The notes: generated from the letters alone by a model not told the origin. 64,000 bases of DNA from Bacteroidia bacterium (GCA_030426665.1 JAUHYD010000010.1:62001-126000); one strand, 5' to 3'. Positions 1 to 9,586 are shown, numbered from the stretch's first letter. Translations and numbers: made by a program.

Positions 1-3000
1 CAACTCCTGAAACCAAACCTCCCGCACCTACAGGGGCTATGGCTGTATTACTACTGCTCCACGTACCATCAGGCGTAGCACAACTAAGTAATGTCGATTC
101 ACCTACACACACTCCCGGTGAACCGGCAATTACAGCGGGCCGCGGATTTACTGTAACGGTTTTGGACACCGAACAACTTGTAAGCACATCGCCACAAGTA
201 AATATGACTACCCCCGAACCTACTCCTGCAGCAACACCGCTTGCATTTACAATTGCCACTGTAACATTACTACTTGACCAGTTTACCCCTCCAGTAGTGG
301 TGGTATAAACAACTGATGTTCCGTCACAAAATTCGTCCACTCCGACAATCGGTTCCGGCAAAGGATTTACCGTTACCAACGCTGTAGTTACGCATCCCGT
401 TGCTATTGTATAGCTGATAATAACCGCGCCATCTGCAACACCATCAACAACACCCGAACTACTTACTGTGGCTATTGCATCGTTACTGCTGCTCCATGTA
501 CCAAAGGCATCGGCATTTGACAAGGTAGTTGAGTTGCCCTCGCATAAACTATATGCTCCACCAATGGTCGCCGGCAATGGGTTAACCGTTATGTCCATTA
601 CAGACCTGCATGTAGTAGGTAGCGTATACGTAATAGTAGCTGTCCCAGCGGCAAGTCCTGTCAGCAGTCCGGCACCATCAATAGTGCCAACTGCGGTATT
701 ACTGCTGCTCCATGTACCACCTGCGTCGGCATTTGTAAGTGTAATCGATGCATTCTGACAAACGGTTGTTGCTCCTGCAACAGGTGCGGGCAATTCGTTT
801 ACGGTCACTTCAAGAGTAGTAGTACAACCCGACGGAACTGTATAACTGATGATAGCTGTACCAATGGCTTCACCGGTTACAAGACCTGCAGTATTTACGG
901 TTGCGATGACTCCATTGCTACTGCTCCATGTTCCGCCACTTACCACATGATTGAGTTGTGTCGTCAACCCCAAACACAACGACGCATTCCCTGTAATAGC
1001 AACAGGTGTGGGGTAAACAGTCACCTCTGTCTGCACCGTGCAACCCGAAGGCGTGGTATAAGTAACGTTAGCAGTCCCCGGCCCTTCGCCCGTCACAACA
1101 CCCGAAGAGTTTACAGTAGCTATAGCTGTTGCGCTACTACTCCATGTGCCGCCGGGGACCGGATGTCCCAGATTTGTAGTCGCATCAACACAAACTCCCG
1201 GTGTCCCTGTTATAGCTGCAGGTATCGGCAACACTGTAGCCTCAGTAGTTACAATACATCCCGGGGATGCGGTATAAGTAATTGTTGCAGTCCCTGACGA
1301 CACGCCTGTTACCGCTCCGCTAGATATGTTTACTGTCGCCTTAGCTGTATTGCTACTTGACCATGTGCCGCCTGCTTCGGCATTGCTGAGTATGCTGGTA
1401 GCTCCGGTACATATTGTCGTATTGCCGGTGATGGCAGGTAATGTGTTTACTGATACTGTTGTTGTAGCTGTTCCTGTAAATCCATTACCATCAGTAATGG
1501 TAAGGGTATAGGTAGTAGTACTCACAGGGCTTGCTGTTACAGTACTCCCTACCGTTGCGGACAACCCGGCTGATGGAGCCCAAGTGTAAGCAAGAGCCGG
1601 ATCTCCCGTACCGCCCGATGCTAACAACGGAACTGACCCACCAGCACATATCGCAGTACTTGCAGAACTACTCACCGACGGAGCAGCAGTTGACAGACCT
1701 GTAAAGTCGCAACTGACGTCATTCAATGATGATGAAGATAACGTATGGGTGCCTGTAGTTGCAGCCCCGAACTTAACCCACGGCACGCTACCTGAATATT
1801 TTCCGGCAGAGAGGTTGCTCTCTGAACCGGACACATCTCCGGTTACATAAGTAGCTGAGGTAACCGTATATTCCGGCGATGCAATACCGGAAGTTTCGAT
1901 TGACCAATACCTGTTGAGGTAGTCGGTTGTGTTGGCATTGTTGGGGTGCTTTACTGCTTTTAAATTTGTAGCTGCATATGCACCAACCGTATACGAACCA
2001 CCGGTAAAATCAAGTGTTATAGGTGTGTAGTTTGTTGCATCGCCTATCGGAAATAAGAAAGAACCATCGGATGAAAACAGCTTTCTGACCGTACCTGTGC
2101 CATTGGCGACTATCATTTTTGTCGATGAAGGCGTACCGGAAATAGCTGCTGCAATTCCCAAAACAAGATTATTACTGCCCAATACCAGCTTGCCGGATGC
2201 AAGAGTTAGCGTTCCGCCAATAAACGGGCTACCACTAAGCGAGAACCCACCAGCGTTATTTAATTCAAGGTTGCCAAGCGACGCAGATGATATGGTGGCC
2301 CCACCAGTTACCATGGATATTTTCCCGGAACCACCATGTTCTCCGGAGCCAGTAATATTTCCTGCAAGTGTAATAATATTGCCTCCATCTGAAAGCATGC
2401 CATCTACGAGGTTTAACGACCCACTTCCAATTCGTATTGCATTCCCCAATGTCGCAGCGCCTGATGATGCACGATTAATCGTAAACGAGGAAACTGCATT
2501 AGATGTGCCGGGTGTTGTCTGGTCAAAAAACAGCGTACCTAATGCACCTGTACCTCCTATCGTTAAAGCAGAAGCTGTATTTCCGACCAGCACTTTGCTT
2601 GCCGACATACCACTAACAGTGCCATTAAGCGTAAGTGTATGTGCACCAATTGAAAGCTTTCCGCTATTAAAGGTCAGTGCGCCACTTATAGTCGGATCGA
2701 TGTTGAGCGCAATAATGCTGCTGCCACCCGGAGCAATGGTAACATCGCCGGGATTTCCAAAAGTACCGGTTGGAAATGGAGTAGTAGTTGCAGCGTTGAA
2801 AATGTAATTGGCACCTGCGCTAAATGTCTTTACGCCGGTCACAGCAACGGATGCTGGAATACCGCCTGTATTTGACGTGCTCAGACTTGCACCGGAAGCA
2901 ATTGTAAACTTGCCTCCTGTGCCTGACAGTGTACCTGAAGCACCAAACGTAATTGTCCCTGAAGAAGAAACGACAAACGTTTTACCGCTATTAAGTTTCA

Positions 3001-3832
3001 GTCCGCTGCCATTGTTTATAGTCACATTTGTACCTGCACCCGAAGCCGTAAAGTTGTCTCTGGAAATAACAGAACCTGTAAGCCCTGAAGTAAGACAGGT
3101 GTAGTAATTATCTTCATCGAGCGTCGTAAAAACTTTGCCAGCTGACGTCCCTGTAGCCAGGATGGTAAAATTGTCGATACCCAAATAAGCCCCTGAACCT
3201 CCGTTGGTAGCATCGTAGGCATATATTCGTATACGTAAATTACTATTATTATCGGCAAACGAATTTGCCGCTGTTAAATTAAAGTTTGCCGCATCCCAAC
3301 TGTGATTACTGCCCTTTGTGGGTATGGTATTACCATTTGGAGTACCTGTTGAACCGACAAATACCCAAGAAGACCCATTATTACTAATCAGTACACCAAG
3401 CGCTACAGGTGAGTTATTATTCCCGAACTTAGTATCAAAAGAAAGGCTGATACCTGTAAAGCCGGATGTATTGACGGACACTTGATAATAGCTGTTCGTT
3501 CCTGTGCCGGGATCACTGCTTACCTGTTCCCACGCACCAACGGTCAATAACGTTCCATCATTGCTACCACCATGCTCCGCACCTGCACCTCTGTTTCCTT
3601 GCGCATTAGAGCAACCTATAACATCACATCCTCCGGCACTTGGAGTATATGTAAACGCAGCTGCTCCCGGTGGCGTATTTACAGACATTTCGGGTTGGTT
3701 CTGAAAATTGTCACGATTTGAATTATTCTCAAAATCGTAATAGACAATAGGAATCTGTGCAAAAAGGGCGTTACCCATTATGGAAAACAGTATAAACAGG
3801 CATGCTTTGCGCACAATTGATAGCGTTATCAT
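1..3832 (-). CDS. Giant secreted surface protein with Ig-like repeats (3' end outside window)
   Basis: An uninterrupted reading frame of 1277 codons runs from ATG at 3832 to the left edge with no stop. The first ~22 residues form a signal peptide (MITLSIVRKACLFILFSIMG, then NALFAQ). Residues ~25-210 look like a carbohydrate-binding or choice-of-anchor beta-sandwich ending in YLGIDNFTI. Residues ~230-630 are Gly/Ser/Thr-rich beta-strand repeats of the autotransporter/beta-helix kind. After ~residue 795 come Ig-like units with a 72-residue period, each with a GGTWSSSNT core followed by VTG and a TATITYT strand; six whole units and part of a seventh are visible. The family is typical of T9SS-exported adhesins, so a C-terminal sorting domain is expected beyond the edge, but that is inference. 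The gene is divergent from the DegT gene. Ligand unknown. Confidence 0.85.
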   Translation of the reverse strand, partial: MITLSIVRKACLFILFSIMGNALFAQIPIVYYDFENNSNRDNFQNQPEMSVNTPPGAAAFTYTPSAGGCDVIGCSNAQGNRGAGAEHGGSNDGTLLTVGAWEQVSSDPGTGTNSYYQVSVNTSGFTGISLSFDTKFGNNNSPVALGVLISNNGSSWVFVGSTGTPNGNTIPTKGSNHSWDAANFNLTAANSFADNNSNLRIRIYAYDATNGGSGAYLGIDNFTILATGTSAGKVFTTLDEDNYYTCLTSGLTGSVISRDNFTASGAGTNVTINNGSGLKLNSGKTFVVSSSGTITFGASGTLSGTGGKFTIASGASLSTSNTGGIPASVAVTGVKTFSAGANYIFNAATTTPFPTGTFGNPGDVTIAPGGSSIIALNIDPTISGALTFNSGKLSIGAHTLTLNGTVSGMSASKVLVGNTASALTIGGTGALGTLFFDQTTPGTSNAVSSFTINRASSGAATLGNAIRIGSGSLNLVDGMLSDGGNIITLAGNITGSGEHGGSGKISMVTGGATISSASLGNLELNNAGGFSLSGSPFIGGTLTLASGKLVLGSNNLVLGIAAAISGTPSSTKMIVANGTGTVRKLFSSDGSFLFPIGDATNYTPITLDFTGGSYTVGAYAATNLKAVKHPNNANTTDYLNRYWSIETSGIASPEYTVTSATYVTGDVSGSESNLSAGKYSGSVPWVKFGAATTGTHTLSSSSLNDVSCDFTGLSTAAPSVSSSASTAICAGGSVPLLASGGTGDPALAYTWAPSAGLSATVGSTVTASPVSTTTYTLTITDGNGFTGTATTTVSVNTLPAITGNTTICTGATSILSNAEAGGTWSSSNTAKATVNISSGAVTGVSSGTATITYTASPGCIVTTEATVLPIPAAITGTPGVCVDATTNLGHPVPGGTWSSSATAIATVNSSGVVTGEGPGTANVTYTTPSGCTVQTEVTVYPTPVAITGNASLCLGLTTQLNHVVSGGTWSSSNGVIATVNTAGLVTGEAIGTAIISYTVPSGCTTTLEVTVNELPAPVAGATTVCQNASITLTNADAGGTWSSSNTAVGTIDGAGLLTGLAAGTATITYTLPTTCRSVMDITVNPLPATIGGAYSLCEGNSTTLSNADAFGTWSSSNDAIATVSSSGVVDGVADGAVIISYTIATGCVTTALVTVNPLPEPIVGVDEFCDGTSVVYTTTTGGVNWSSSNVTVAIVNASGVAAGVGSGVVIFTCGDVLTSCSVSKTVTVNPRPAVIAGSPGVCVGESTLLSCATPDGTWSSSNTAIAPVGAGGLVSGV

Positions 3833-3864
3833 ATGTCAAACTTTTAAAACCGGTTGGGTATATT

Positions 3865-3872
3865 CAAAAATA
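3865..3872 (-). promoter_or_regulatory. Bacteroidota -7 element (TATTTTTG) for the giant gene
   Basis: On the minus strand TATTTTTG fits TAnnTTTG and lies 32 nt upstream of the ATG at 3832. No strong -33 element is obvious. Confidence 0.45.
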
Positions 3873-4064
3873 TAATTTTAGAAATACGGGTTCACAACAA
3901 AATATATTACCGTTTTCAATCACGAATATAACACATATTTCTACATTTAATGCCTTAAGTTTGATTTATATTTCGTTTAAATTATCGACTGCATGCGTGC
4001 CTTGCAACTATTGTTCTAACTTCTCCTTCAGCTAATAAGCAATGGTGAACTTCCTCAAAAAACA

Positions 4065-4072
4065 TAACTTTG
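4065..4072 (+). promoter_or_regulatory. Bacteroidota -7 element (TAACTTTG) for the DegT gene
   Basis: TAACTTTG matches TAnnTTTG and ends 18 nt before the ATG at 4091. It overlaps the in-frame TTG at 4070, which argues that the TTG is not the start codon. Confidence 0.55.
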
Positions 4073-4090
4073 CAGCCATCTAAAAAAGCA

Positions 4091-5224
4091 ATGGGAATGC
4101 AAAAGCTGCAAATGGTTGACCTCCGACGTCAATATCTGAAAATCAAACCGCAAATTGACGACGCTATTCAGTCTGTAATAGACAGTACTATGTTTATAGG
4201 AGGCAGTGAGGTGGCGAAACTATCAGAAGAACTGGCAGCCTATATTGGTGTTAAACATGCCATACCCTGCGCCAATGGTACAGACGCACTGCAAATCGCG
4301 CTGATGGCACTGGGGCTAAAACCCGGCGACGAGGTGATAACGCCATCCTTTACCTATATAGCCACGGTGGAAGTAGTGGCGCTACTTGGGCTCAAACCGG
4401 TATTTGTAGACGTAACTACGGACTCGTTTACGATGGACCCTGAATGTGTACGCAAGGCAATTACTCCAAATACAAAAGCAATCATACCAGTACATCTTTA
4501 TGGTCAGAGTGCAGATATGGAAGCTCTGTTGGCGATATCTGAGGAGTATAATATTCCGCTTATCGAAGATAATGCCCAGGCGATTGGTGGCAATTACACT
4601 TTTTCGGACGGCAAAACAGTGAAAACCGGGTCTATGGGACGCATCAGTTGCACTTCATTTTTCCCATCAAAGAATCTTGGATGTTATGGAGATGGCGGCG
4701 CCCTATTTACAAATGACGATGCATTGGCAGAGCAGATAAAAATGATAGCCAATCATGGTCAGAAAGTGCGCTACTACCACGAAATGGTGGGCTGCAACAG
4801 TCGCCTGGATGCGATACAGGCAGCTATTTTACGGATAAAGCTACCGTTGCTTGACGGATATTGCGATGCAAGACGAATGGCAGCAGATTATTACGACAAT
4901 GCTTTCAAAAACAATCCGAAAATAACCACTCCATTTCGCGCACCCTACGCCCGTCACGTCTTCCATCAGTACACACTAAAGCTAACTGGTGTTGACCGGG
5001 ATGAGGTACCAAAACAGTTGGCAGCTCGTGACATACCGTCTATGATTTATTACCCTGTCCCCTGCCACAAACAAAATATGCTGAAAGCATACGGCACGGC
5101 GAATGATAATCTTCCGGTAACGGACAGGCTGCAAGATTGTGTGATATCGCTACCCATACATACAGAACTCACAGAAGAAGAATTGTCTTACATTACCAAA
5201 AACTTCCTTGAAATAATCGGATAA
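4091..5224 (+). CDS. DegT/DnrJ/EryC1/StrS-family PLP-dependent sugar aminotransferase
   Basis: 377 residues, the usual length for the family. These cytoplasmic fold-type I enzymes transfer an amino group to a keto sugar nucleotide for O-antigen, capsule or glycan synthesis. Visible hallmarks are the substrate/PLP loop CANGTDALQIAL, the VFVDV strand, the EDNAQAIGG segment (Asp ligand of the pyridine nitrogen) and the PLP lysine in FFPSKNLGCYGDGG (about K194), followed by GCNSRLDAIQAA. ATG 4091 is preferred over the upstream TTG because that TTG lies inside the predicted promoter; ATG 4097 is also possible. rfbC follows after 10 nt, so the two are probably cotranscribed. The exact sugar cannot be told from sequence. 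Confidence 0.9.
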   Translation: MGMQKLQMVDLRRQYLKIKPQIDDAIQSVIDSTMFIGGSEVAKLSEELAAYIGVKHAIPCANGTDALQIALMALGLKPGDEVITPSFTYIATVEVVALLGLKPVFVDVTTDSFTMDPECVRKAITPNTKAIIPVHLYGQSADMEALLAISEEYNIPLIEDNAQAIGGNYTFSDGKTVKTGSMGRISCTSFFPSKNLGCYGDGGALFTNDDALAEQIKMIANHGQKVRYYHEMVGCNSRLDAIQAAILRIKLPLLDGYCDARRMAADYYDNAFKNNPKITTPFRAPYARHVFHQYTLKLTGVDRDEVPKQLAARDIPSMIYYPVPCHKQNMLKAYGTANDNLPVTDRLQDCVISLPIHTELTEEELSYITKNFLEIIG

Positions 5225-5234
5225 ATACTGACTT

Positions 5235-5789
5235 ATGAATGTAATAAAAACACCACTCGAAGGACTACTCATTCTGGAACCCACCATTCACGGAGACGAC
5301 CGTGGCTATTTCTTTGAGGCATACAACAAGAAAACGCTTGAAGCCCTGACCGGATACAATACACCCCTGGTGCAGGACAATCAGGCACGCTCCATAAAGA
5401 ATGTATTACGTGGTCTTCACTATCAAAACCACCCGGTGCCGCAAGCCAAGCTGATACGTGTACTGGAAGGTGCAATATGGGACGTAGTGGTTGACATTCG
5501 CAAAAGCAGCAAGACATACAAACAATGGTATGGCGTAGAACTATCGGCTGAAAACAAACGTCAATTCCTGATACCTCATGGCTTTGCGCACGGTTATGCG
5601 GTACTGACCGAAACCTCTGAAGTATTCTATAAATGTGACAATTTTTATGATAAGCCATCAGAGGGGGGCGTTTTCTATAACGACCCGGAACTGAACATCG
5701 ATTGGAAAATTGATTTGAACCTGGCAATCGTATCAGAGAAAGATAAAAACCAACCTTTGCTTAAGGATGCCATAAATAAATATGAATAG
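5235..5789 (+). CDS. rfbC: dTDP-4-dehydrorhamnose 3,5-epimerase
   Basis: 184 residues, normal length for RmlC/RfbC. The cupin-fold enzyme epimerises C3 and C5 of dTDP-4-keto-6-deoxyglucose in dTDP-rhamnose synthesis. Typical motifs are GDDRGYFFEAYN near the N-terminus, the catalytic-His segment RGLHYQ, the VDIRKSSKTYKQW strand and PHGFAHGYAVL. It follows the DegT aminotransferase by 10 nt and a strong terminator stands 42 nt after its stop, which suggests a two-gene transcript for nucleotide-sugar modification. Other rml genes are not in the window. The related 3,4-ketoisomerase (FdtA-like) is possible, but the RGLHYQ and HGFAHG motifs favour the epimerase. Confidence 0.92.
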   Translation: MNVIKTPLEGLLILEPTIHGDDRGYFFEAYNKKTLEALTGYNTPLVQDNQARSIKNVLRGLHYQNHPVPQAKLIRVLEGAIWDVVVDIRKSSKTYKQWYGVELSAENKRQFLIPHGFAHGYAVLTETSEVFYKCDNFYDKPSEGGVFYNDPELNIDWKIDLNLAIVSEKDKNQPLLKDAINKYE

Positions 5790-5830
5790 TAATTCAATTT
5801 GTCGGCTATAACCTGCAATGTAAATTGATA

Positions 5831-5869
5831 AATGCTGCTGTTTGTGAACAACTCATAAACAGCAGCATT
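5831..5869 (+). terminator. Rho-independent terminator after rfbC
   Basis: Perfect 13 bp arms AATGCTGCTGTTT (5831-5843) and AAACAGCAGCATT (5857-5869) with a 13 nt loop, followed by CTTATTTTTG. Confidence 0.8.
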
Positions 5870-6030
5870 CTTATTTTTGTCTATTATTGTGCTTTCAAAG
5901 AAACCCCATGAACTAAAAACCCGAATCACTATACGCGGGTATTCAATACTGAACAATTATCCAATCACATCAATTGATTGCTAAATATCAAATACATTAA
6001 GCAACAACACTTAGCAGATTCATTTTTTAT

Positions 6031-6038
6031 TACCTTTG
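6031..6038 (+). promoter_or_regulatory. -7 element TACCTTTG close to the start codon of the CorC-like gene
   Basis: TACCTTTG matches TAnnTTTG and leaves only 6 nt before the ATG at 6045, so the transcript would have almost no leader. The in-frame TTG at 6036 is part of this element. Confidence 0.55.
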
Positions 6039-6044
6039 ACACAC

Positions 6045-7307
6045 ATGGAGATTCCCCATTTAATACTCTATATCATTGTCTGTATCCTGCTAATCGGATT
6101 TTTCGCAGGTATGGAAATCGCATTTATTTCCGTCAACAAACTCAATATAGAGCTTCGTAAGAAACAAGGGCGCTACTCAGGCAAGATTCTTGCCCGCTTC
6201 ATGAGTAACCCTCCGGAGTTTATCGGCACTACTTTGGTGGGTGTAAATGTTGTGCTGGTTGTATACGGTGTACTTACATCTCAACTAACCAACGTACTAT
6301 TTGAGCAATACGGAATTGTCTTTTCTCCCTATACAAAACTGATTGTTGATACGCTGTTCGCTACGATTTTCATACTTGTTTTTGCGGAGTTTATACCGAA
6401 AGCGATATTCCGCCACAAAGCAGAGCGGGTACTTACTCTTTTTAGTATACCGATGAGGATGATGTATTTCATCTTCTCCCCTATCGCCAGAGTCTTTGTT
6501 GCTATATCCGTTTTTATTCTCAGACACTTATTTAATGTCCGCTTCAAGGAAGATAAACAAATCTTCAACCGGGTGGACCTGGAGCTATTTGTGAAGCAGA
6601 GCATGCAGGGTCACGAAAATGAAAGCAGTGAGGTAAATCAAGCACTGTTTGAAAATGCCCTATACCTCGTAAATGTAAAAGTAAGGAAGTGCATGGTGCC
6701 ACGTAATGAAGTAGAGGCGGTTGATGTAGACACCCCTATTCTGGAAGTCAGAGAAAAATTCATAGAAACTAAGCTTTCCAAGATTATTGTATATAAAGAC
6801 ACAATTGATAACATCTGCGGATACATTCACCACCTGGACATGAACCGCAGACCGAAGACGGTAAAAGAAATTCTGCATTCTGTAACGGCTGTACCGGAAG
6901 CGATGAGCGCCGTTGACCTGATGAACCGCTTTACGAAAGACCGGAAAAGTATTGCCTGGGTGATTGATGAATTTGGCGGTACAGCGGGCATCGTAACTAT
7001 GGAGGATGTACTCGAGGAAATATTCGGAGACATCAACGACGAATACGATGAAGAGCAATTTGTAGAGAAACAGATCTCCGGAAACGAATTCATATTCTCC
7101 GGCCGTCTGGAGCTGGATTATCTGAATGAAAAGTACGACTTCAACTTCTCCACAGAGGAGTCTGAAACCCTTTCCGGTTTCATAATATCGGAGCACGAAA
7201 CGATACCAAAAATCAAAGAGCGTATTATCATAGGGAAGTATGAGTTTGACATACTGCTTGTAACAAATACAAGAATAGAAACTGTAAAAATGAAGATACG
7301 TAAGTAA
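6045..7307 (+). CDS. CNNM/CorC-HlyC family membrane protein with CBS pair
   Basis: 420 residues. Order of parts: an N-terminal CNNM-type transmembrane domain (residues ~1-150; hydrophobic segments near the N-terminus, around GTTLVGVNVVLVVYGVL, and between ~85 and 145), a CBS domain pair (~200-320; MVPRNEVEAVDVDTP, then WVIDEFGGTAGIVTMEDVLEEIFGDI), and a CorC_HlyC C-terminal domain (FSGRLELDYLNEKY and following). Members are inner-membrane proteins linked to Mg2+/Co2+ homeostasis; the older name hemolysin is misleading. It resembles GldE, but no gliding genes are nearby. The ATG at 6045 is chosen because the upstream TTG overlaps the promoter. The next gene starts 32 nt downstream on the same strand. 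Confidence 0.88.
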   Translation: MEIPHLILYIIVCILLIGFFAGMEIAFISVNKLNIELRKKQGRYSGKILARFMSNPPEFIGTTLVGVNVVLVVYGVLTSQLTNVLFEQYGIVFSPYTKLIVDTLFATIFILVFAEFIPKAIFRHKAERVLTLFSIPMRMMYFIFSPIARVFVAISVFILRHLFNVRFKEDKQIFNRVDLELFVKQSMQGHENESSEVNQALFENALYLVNVKVRKCMVPRNEVEAVDVDTPILEVREKFIETKLSKIIVYKDTIDNICGYIHHLDMNRRPKTVKEILHSVTAVPEAMSAVDLMNRFTKDRKSIAWVIDEFGGTAGIVTMEDVLEEIFGDINDEYDEEQFVEKQISGNEFIFSGRLELDYLNEKYDFNFSTEESETLSGFIISEHETIPKIKERIIIGKYEFDILLVTNTRIETVKMKIRK

Positions 7308-7339
7308 CATCTTCAACGTAAACAATAAAACGATTAGCC

Positions 7340-7864
7340 ATGCCTGTAAGACGTCCGTTTAACCTGAACAACTGGATAGAAGAAAACCGCCATCTGCTGA
7401 AGCCACCGGTAGGCAATCATTGTGTATACAAGGAGGCTGACGATTTTATTGTGATGATTGTTGGAGGCCCGAACAGCAGGAAAGACTTTCATTACAATGA
7501 AGGAGAAGAACTATTCTATCAGCTACAGGGCGACATATGTGTCAGGATAGTAGAAGACGGAAAAATTGTGGATATCAACATCAAAGAGGGCGACATGTTC
7601 TTATTGCCCGGCAAGGTGCCCCACTCTCCCCAAAGAGGTGCCGACACAGTAGGATTAGTTCTCGAAATTAAGCGTAAAGAAAACGAGCAGGATGGCTTTA
7701 TGTGGTTTTGCGAAAACTGCCACGAAAAGCTGTACGAGGAGTATGCGCACGTATCTGATATAGTAGCGCAGCTACCACCAATAATGGAGCGATTCTATTC
7801 TGACGAAGCCAAACGCACCTGCAAGAAATGCGGTAATGTAATGGCTGCACCGGGTAAGAAATAA
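7340..7864 (+). CDS. 3-hydroxyanthranilate 3,4-dioxygenase
   Basis: 174 residues, the normal bacterial length. The non-heme Fe(II) cupin opens the ring of 3-hydroxyanthranilate, giving the precursor of quinolinate in the kynurenine route to NAD or in tryptophan breakdown. The iron ligands are visible as the His and Glu of DFHYNEGEELFYQL and the His of GKVPHSPQRG. The C-terminus carries the rubredoxin-like second iron site found in bacterial members: CENC near residue 120 and CKKC near residue 165. It lies 32 nt after the CorC-like gene, and its stop is 5 nt from the end of the convergent neighbour. No other kynurenine-pathway genes are in the window. Confidence 0.93.
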   Translation: MPVRRPFNLNNWIEENRHLLKPPVGNHCVYKEADDFIVMIVGGPNSRKDFHYNEGEELFYQLQGDICVRIVEDGKIVDINIKEGDMFLLPGKVPHSPQRGADTVGLVLEIKRKENEQDGFMWFCENCHEKLYEEYAHVSDIVAQLPPIMERFYSDEAKRTCKKCGNVMAAPGKK

Positions 7865-7869
7865 CCTGA

Positions 7870-8433
7870 CTACTCGCCAAAGTACTCTAACAGCCCCTCC
7901 ATGAGTGCCGACCATTGCGCGTCGGACCAAACAGTTGCCACTAAATCATGAGCAGTATTATTTTGTGCCAACTCTAATGTTACAGTGACTTTGTTGCCGC
8001 TTCGTGCCAATGTAATAGATGTAGTGGGGTCGTCAGGCGTACTTTCGAAAACAGACTCACCATCAGGCTTTGGCGATGGTTGGAGTTTTATTGCAAAAGT
8101 CTCCTTGTTTTCATCCGGATAATCGTCATACTCTAGTGCGGACACATACAACCAATCTACACTTCCGGATTCGACTTCTGCCGGAGAACCTGTAAAAACA
8201 TGGTCTCCACGACGGGCATGCCTAAACACTTCATGACCATTATGGTCGGTAAGCCGGAACGATCCGGAATCAACGTTACTAAACTTGTTCCAGTGGTTAA
8301 TATCCAACATTCTATCCTTAGCATCAACGAACAAATCCTCTGCGTCCTCAATTGTTTCTTCTTCTATAGCATAGGTAATTGCTCCTCTTGTTCCCTCATC
8401 ATGTTGCGGCACTTTGTAGTGTTCTTCCTGCAT
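7870..8433 (-). CDS. Acidic protein of unknown function
   Basis: 187 residues, strongly acidic, without signal peptide or membrane segment, so probably cytosolic. I do not recognise a family with confidence. The N-terminal region (EEETIEDAEDLFVDAKDRMLDI, split here) and the HWNKFSNVDSGSFRLTDHNG stretch look like a conserved alpha/beta protein; the fold, with WSDAQWSALMEGLLEYFG at the end, faintly recalls SRPBCC-type ligand-binding domains, which is a guess. The start ATG at 8433 is the only in-frame choice that covers the ordered N-terminus. It is convergent with the dioxygenase gene. Confidence 0.7.
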   Translation of the reverse strand: MQEEHYKVPQHDEGTRGAITYAIEEETIEDAEDLFVDAKDRMLDINHWNKFSNVDSGSFRLTDHNGHEVFRHARRGDHVFTGSPAEVESGSVDWLYVSALEYDDYPDENKETFAIKLQPSPKPDGESVFESTPDDPTTSITLARSGNKVTVTLELAQNNTAHDLVATVWSDAQWSALMEGLLEYFGE

Positions 8434-8576
8434 GAGTAAGTTGTTTTATGAAAGTTACAGAAAATATCGTGCCGAAATCCGTAGCGACAAAAAATATACA
8501 GTGAAACAAGCGCCGTACACTTCAAAATAGCGCAACAATCTACAGGCACAACAAACCTGAGTTAACGCTTCTATTA

Positions 8577-9503
8577 CTATGTATTCAATTCTTTGTCGAC
8601 GATAACAATTGGCCTATCTCTGGTTTCATCATAGATCCGCACAACATATTCACCTATAATACCCAAACAAATAAGTGTCAACGAGCCGAAAAATGAAATA
8701 AGTAACACTATCGCAGTAAACCCTTCTACAGATACGCCATTTGCCAGCTTATTTACCAAGACAATTAAAGAGTAACTTATCGCTATCAGTAACCCAATAT
8801 AACCAAGCATTGTTATCACTCTGATGGGCATCGTGGAGAATGAAAAAATGCCATCCATGGCTATCTTCAATAGCTTCTTAAGTGTGTAGCCTGATTCTCC
8901 CTCCAACCTGGCATGGCGCTCATACACCACACCTATCTGCTTAAAGCCCACCCATGCTCGTATTCCTCTGAGGAAAGGATTTTTCTCTTTAAACTTGAGC
9001 ATATTGTCTACGACTCGTCTGCTCATGACACAAAAGTCACCACTATCCAAGGGGATATATATGTCGCTCATGCTTTTGAGTATCCGATAAAAGATATTGT
9101 AGCTTAGTCTTTTAATCAGGGATTCTTTTCGCTTTTTACGCACGCCATATGCCACATCATACCCCTTGTCAAGATATCCGAAAAACTCAGGCAACAGGGA
9201 AGGAGGATCTTGCAAATCGTCGTCAATAATAGCGATATAGTCGCCGGTACAATAAGAAAGTCCAGTTTTTACGGCTATCTGATGTCCGAAATTTTTCGAC
9301 AGCTTCACACCCTTAATATATGAAAATGTCCGGGAGAGCTCCTCTATTTTACCATAACTATCGTCCTTGCTACCGTCGTCAACTAATATCAATTCAAGAT
9401 CCCAATCAGATATCTCCCGTTGCTGGTCGATTGCATCGAGCAACTTTGGCATAAATGCTGCCGAATTATATATTGGTACTACTATTGATATCTTATTGGT
9501 CAT
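8577..9503 (-). CDS. GT2 family glycosyltransferase, polyprenyl-phosphate sugar synthase type
   Basis: 308 residues. A GT-A domain (residues ~1-230) opens with ISIVVPIYNSAAFMP, has the nucleotide-binding ELILVDDGSKDDSYG and the metal-binding AIIDDDLQDPP, and is followed by two C-terminal transmembrane helices (~233-255 and ~266-292). This is the arrangement of GtrB/DPM1-like enzymes, which load glucose, mannose or a related sugar onto undecaprenyl phosphate at the inner membrane for transfer to surface glycans. It is divergent from the methyltransferase at 9741. The donor sugar cannot be read from sequence. Confidence 0.9.
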   Translation of the reverse strand: MTNKISIVVPIYNSAAFMPKLLDAIDQQREISDWDLELILVDDGSKDDSYGKIEELSRTFSYIKGVKLSKNFGHQIAVKTGLSYCTGDYIAIIDDDLQDPPSLLPEFFGYLDKGYDVAYGVRKKRKESLIKRLSYNIFYRILKSMSDIYIPLDSGDFCVMSRRVVDNMLKFKEKNPFLRGIRAWVGFKQIGVVYERHARLEGESGYTLKKLLKIAMDGIFSFSTMPIRVITMLGYIGLLIAISYSLIVLVNKLANGVSVEGFTAIVLLISFFGSLTLICLGIIGEYVVRIYDETRDRPIVIVDKELNT

Positions 9504-9578
9504 TTAACCGAAATTTCTCGTTTTTTGCCCGAATGGTAATCAAAGAGATGTAAATGTAAAATTTAATAACATCGCCGA

Positions 9579-9586
9579 CAAAGATA
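9579..9586 (-). promoter_or_regulatory. -7 element TATCTTTG for the glycosyltransferase
   Basis: On the minus strand TATCTTTG matches TAnnTTTG and lies 75 nt upstream of the ATG at 9503. The -33 region is weak. Confidence 0.35.

Noticed and set aside
39..3704. Several plus-strand open frames (for example 2097-2807, 2808-3104, 947-1297)
   Set aside because: They lie antisense to a continuous 1277-codon minus-strand gene with signal peptide and clear repeats; their Pro/Val/Leu-rich composition is the mirror of the Ser/Thr/Gly-rich repeats.
5269..5727. 152-codon minus-strand frame opposite rfbC
   Set aside because: The plus-strand frame is a full-length, motif-complete RfbC; the antisense frame has no recognisable features.
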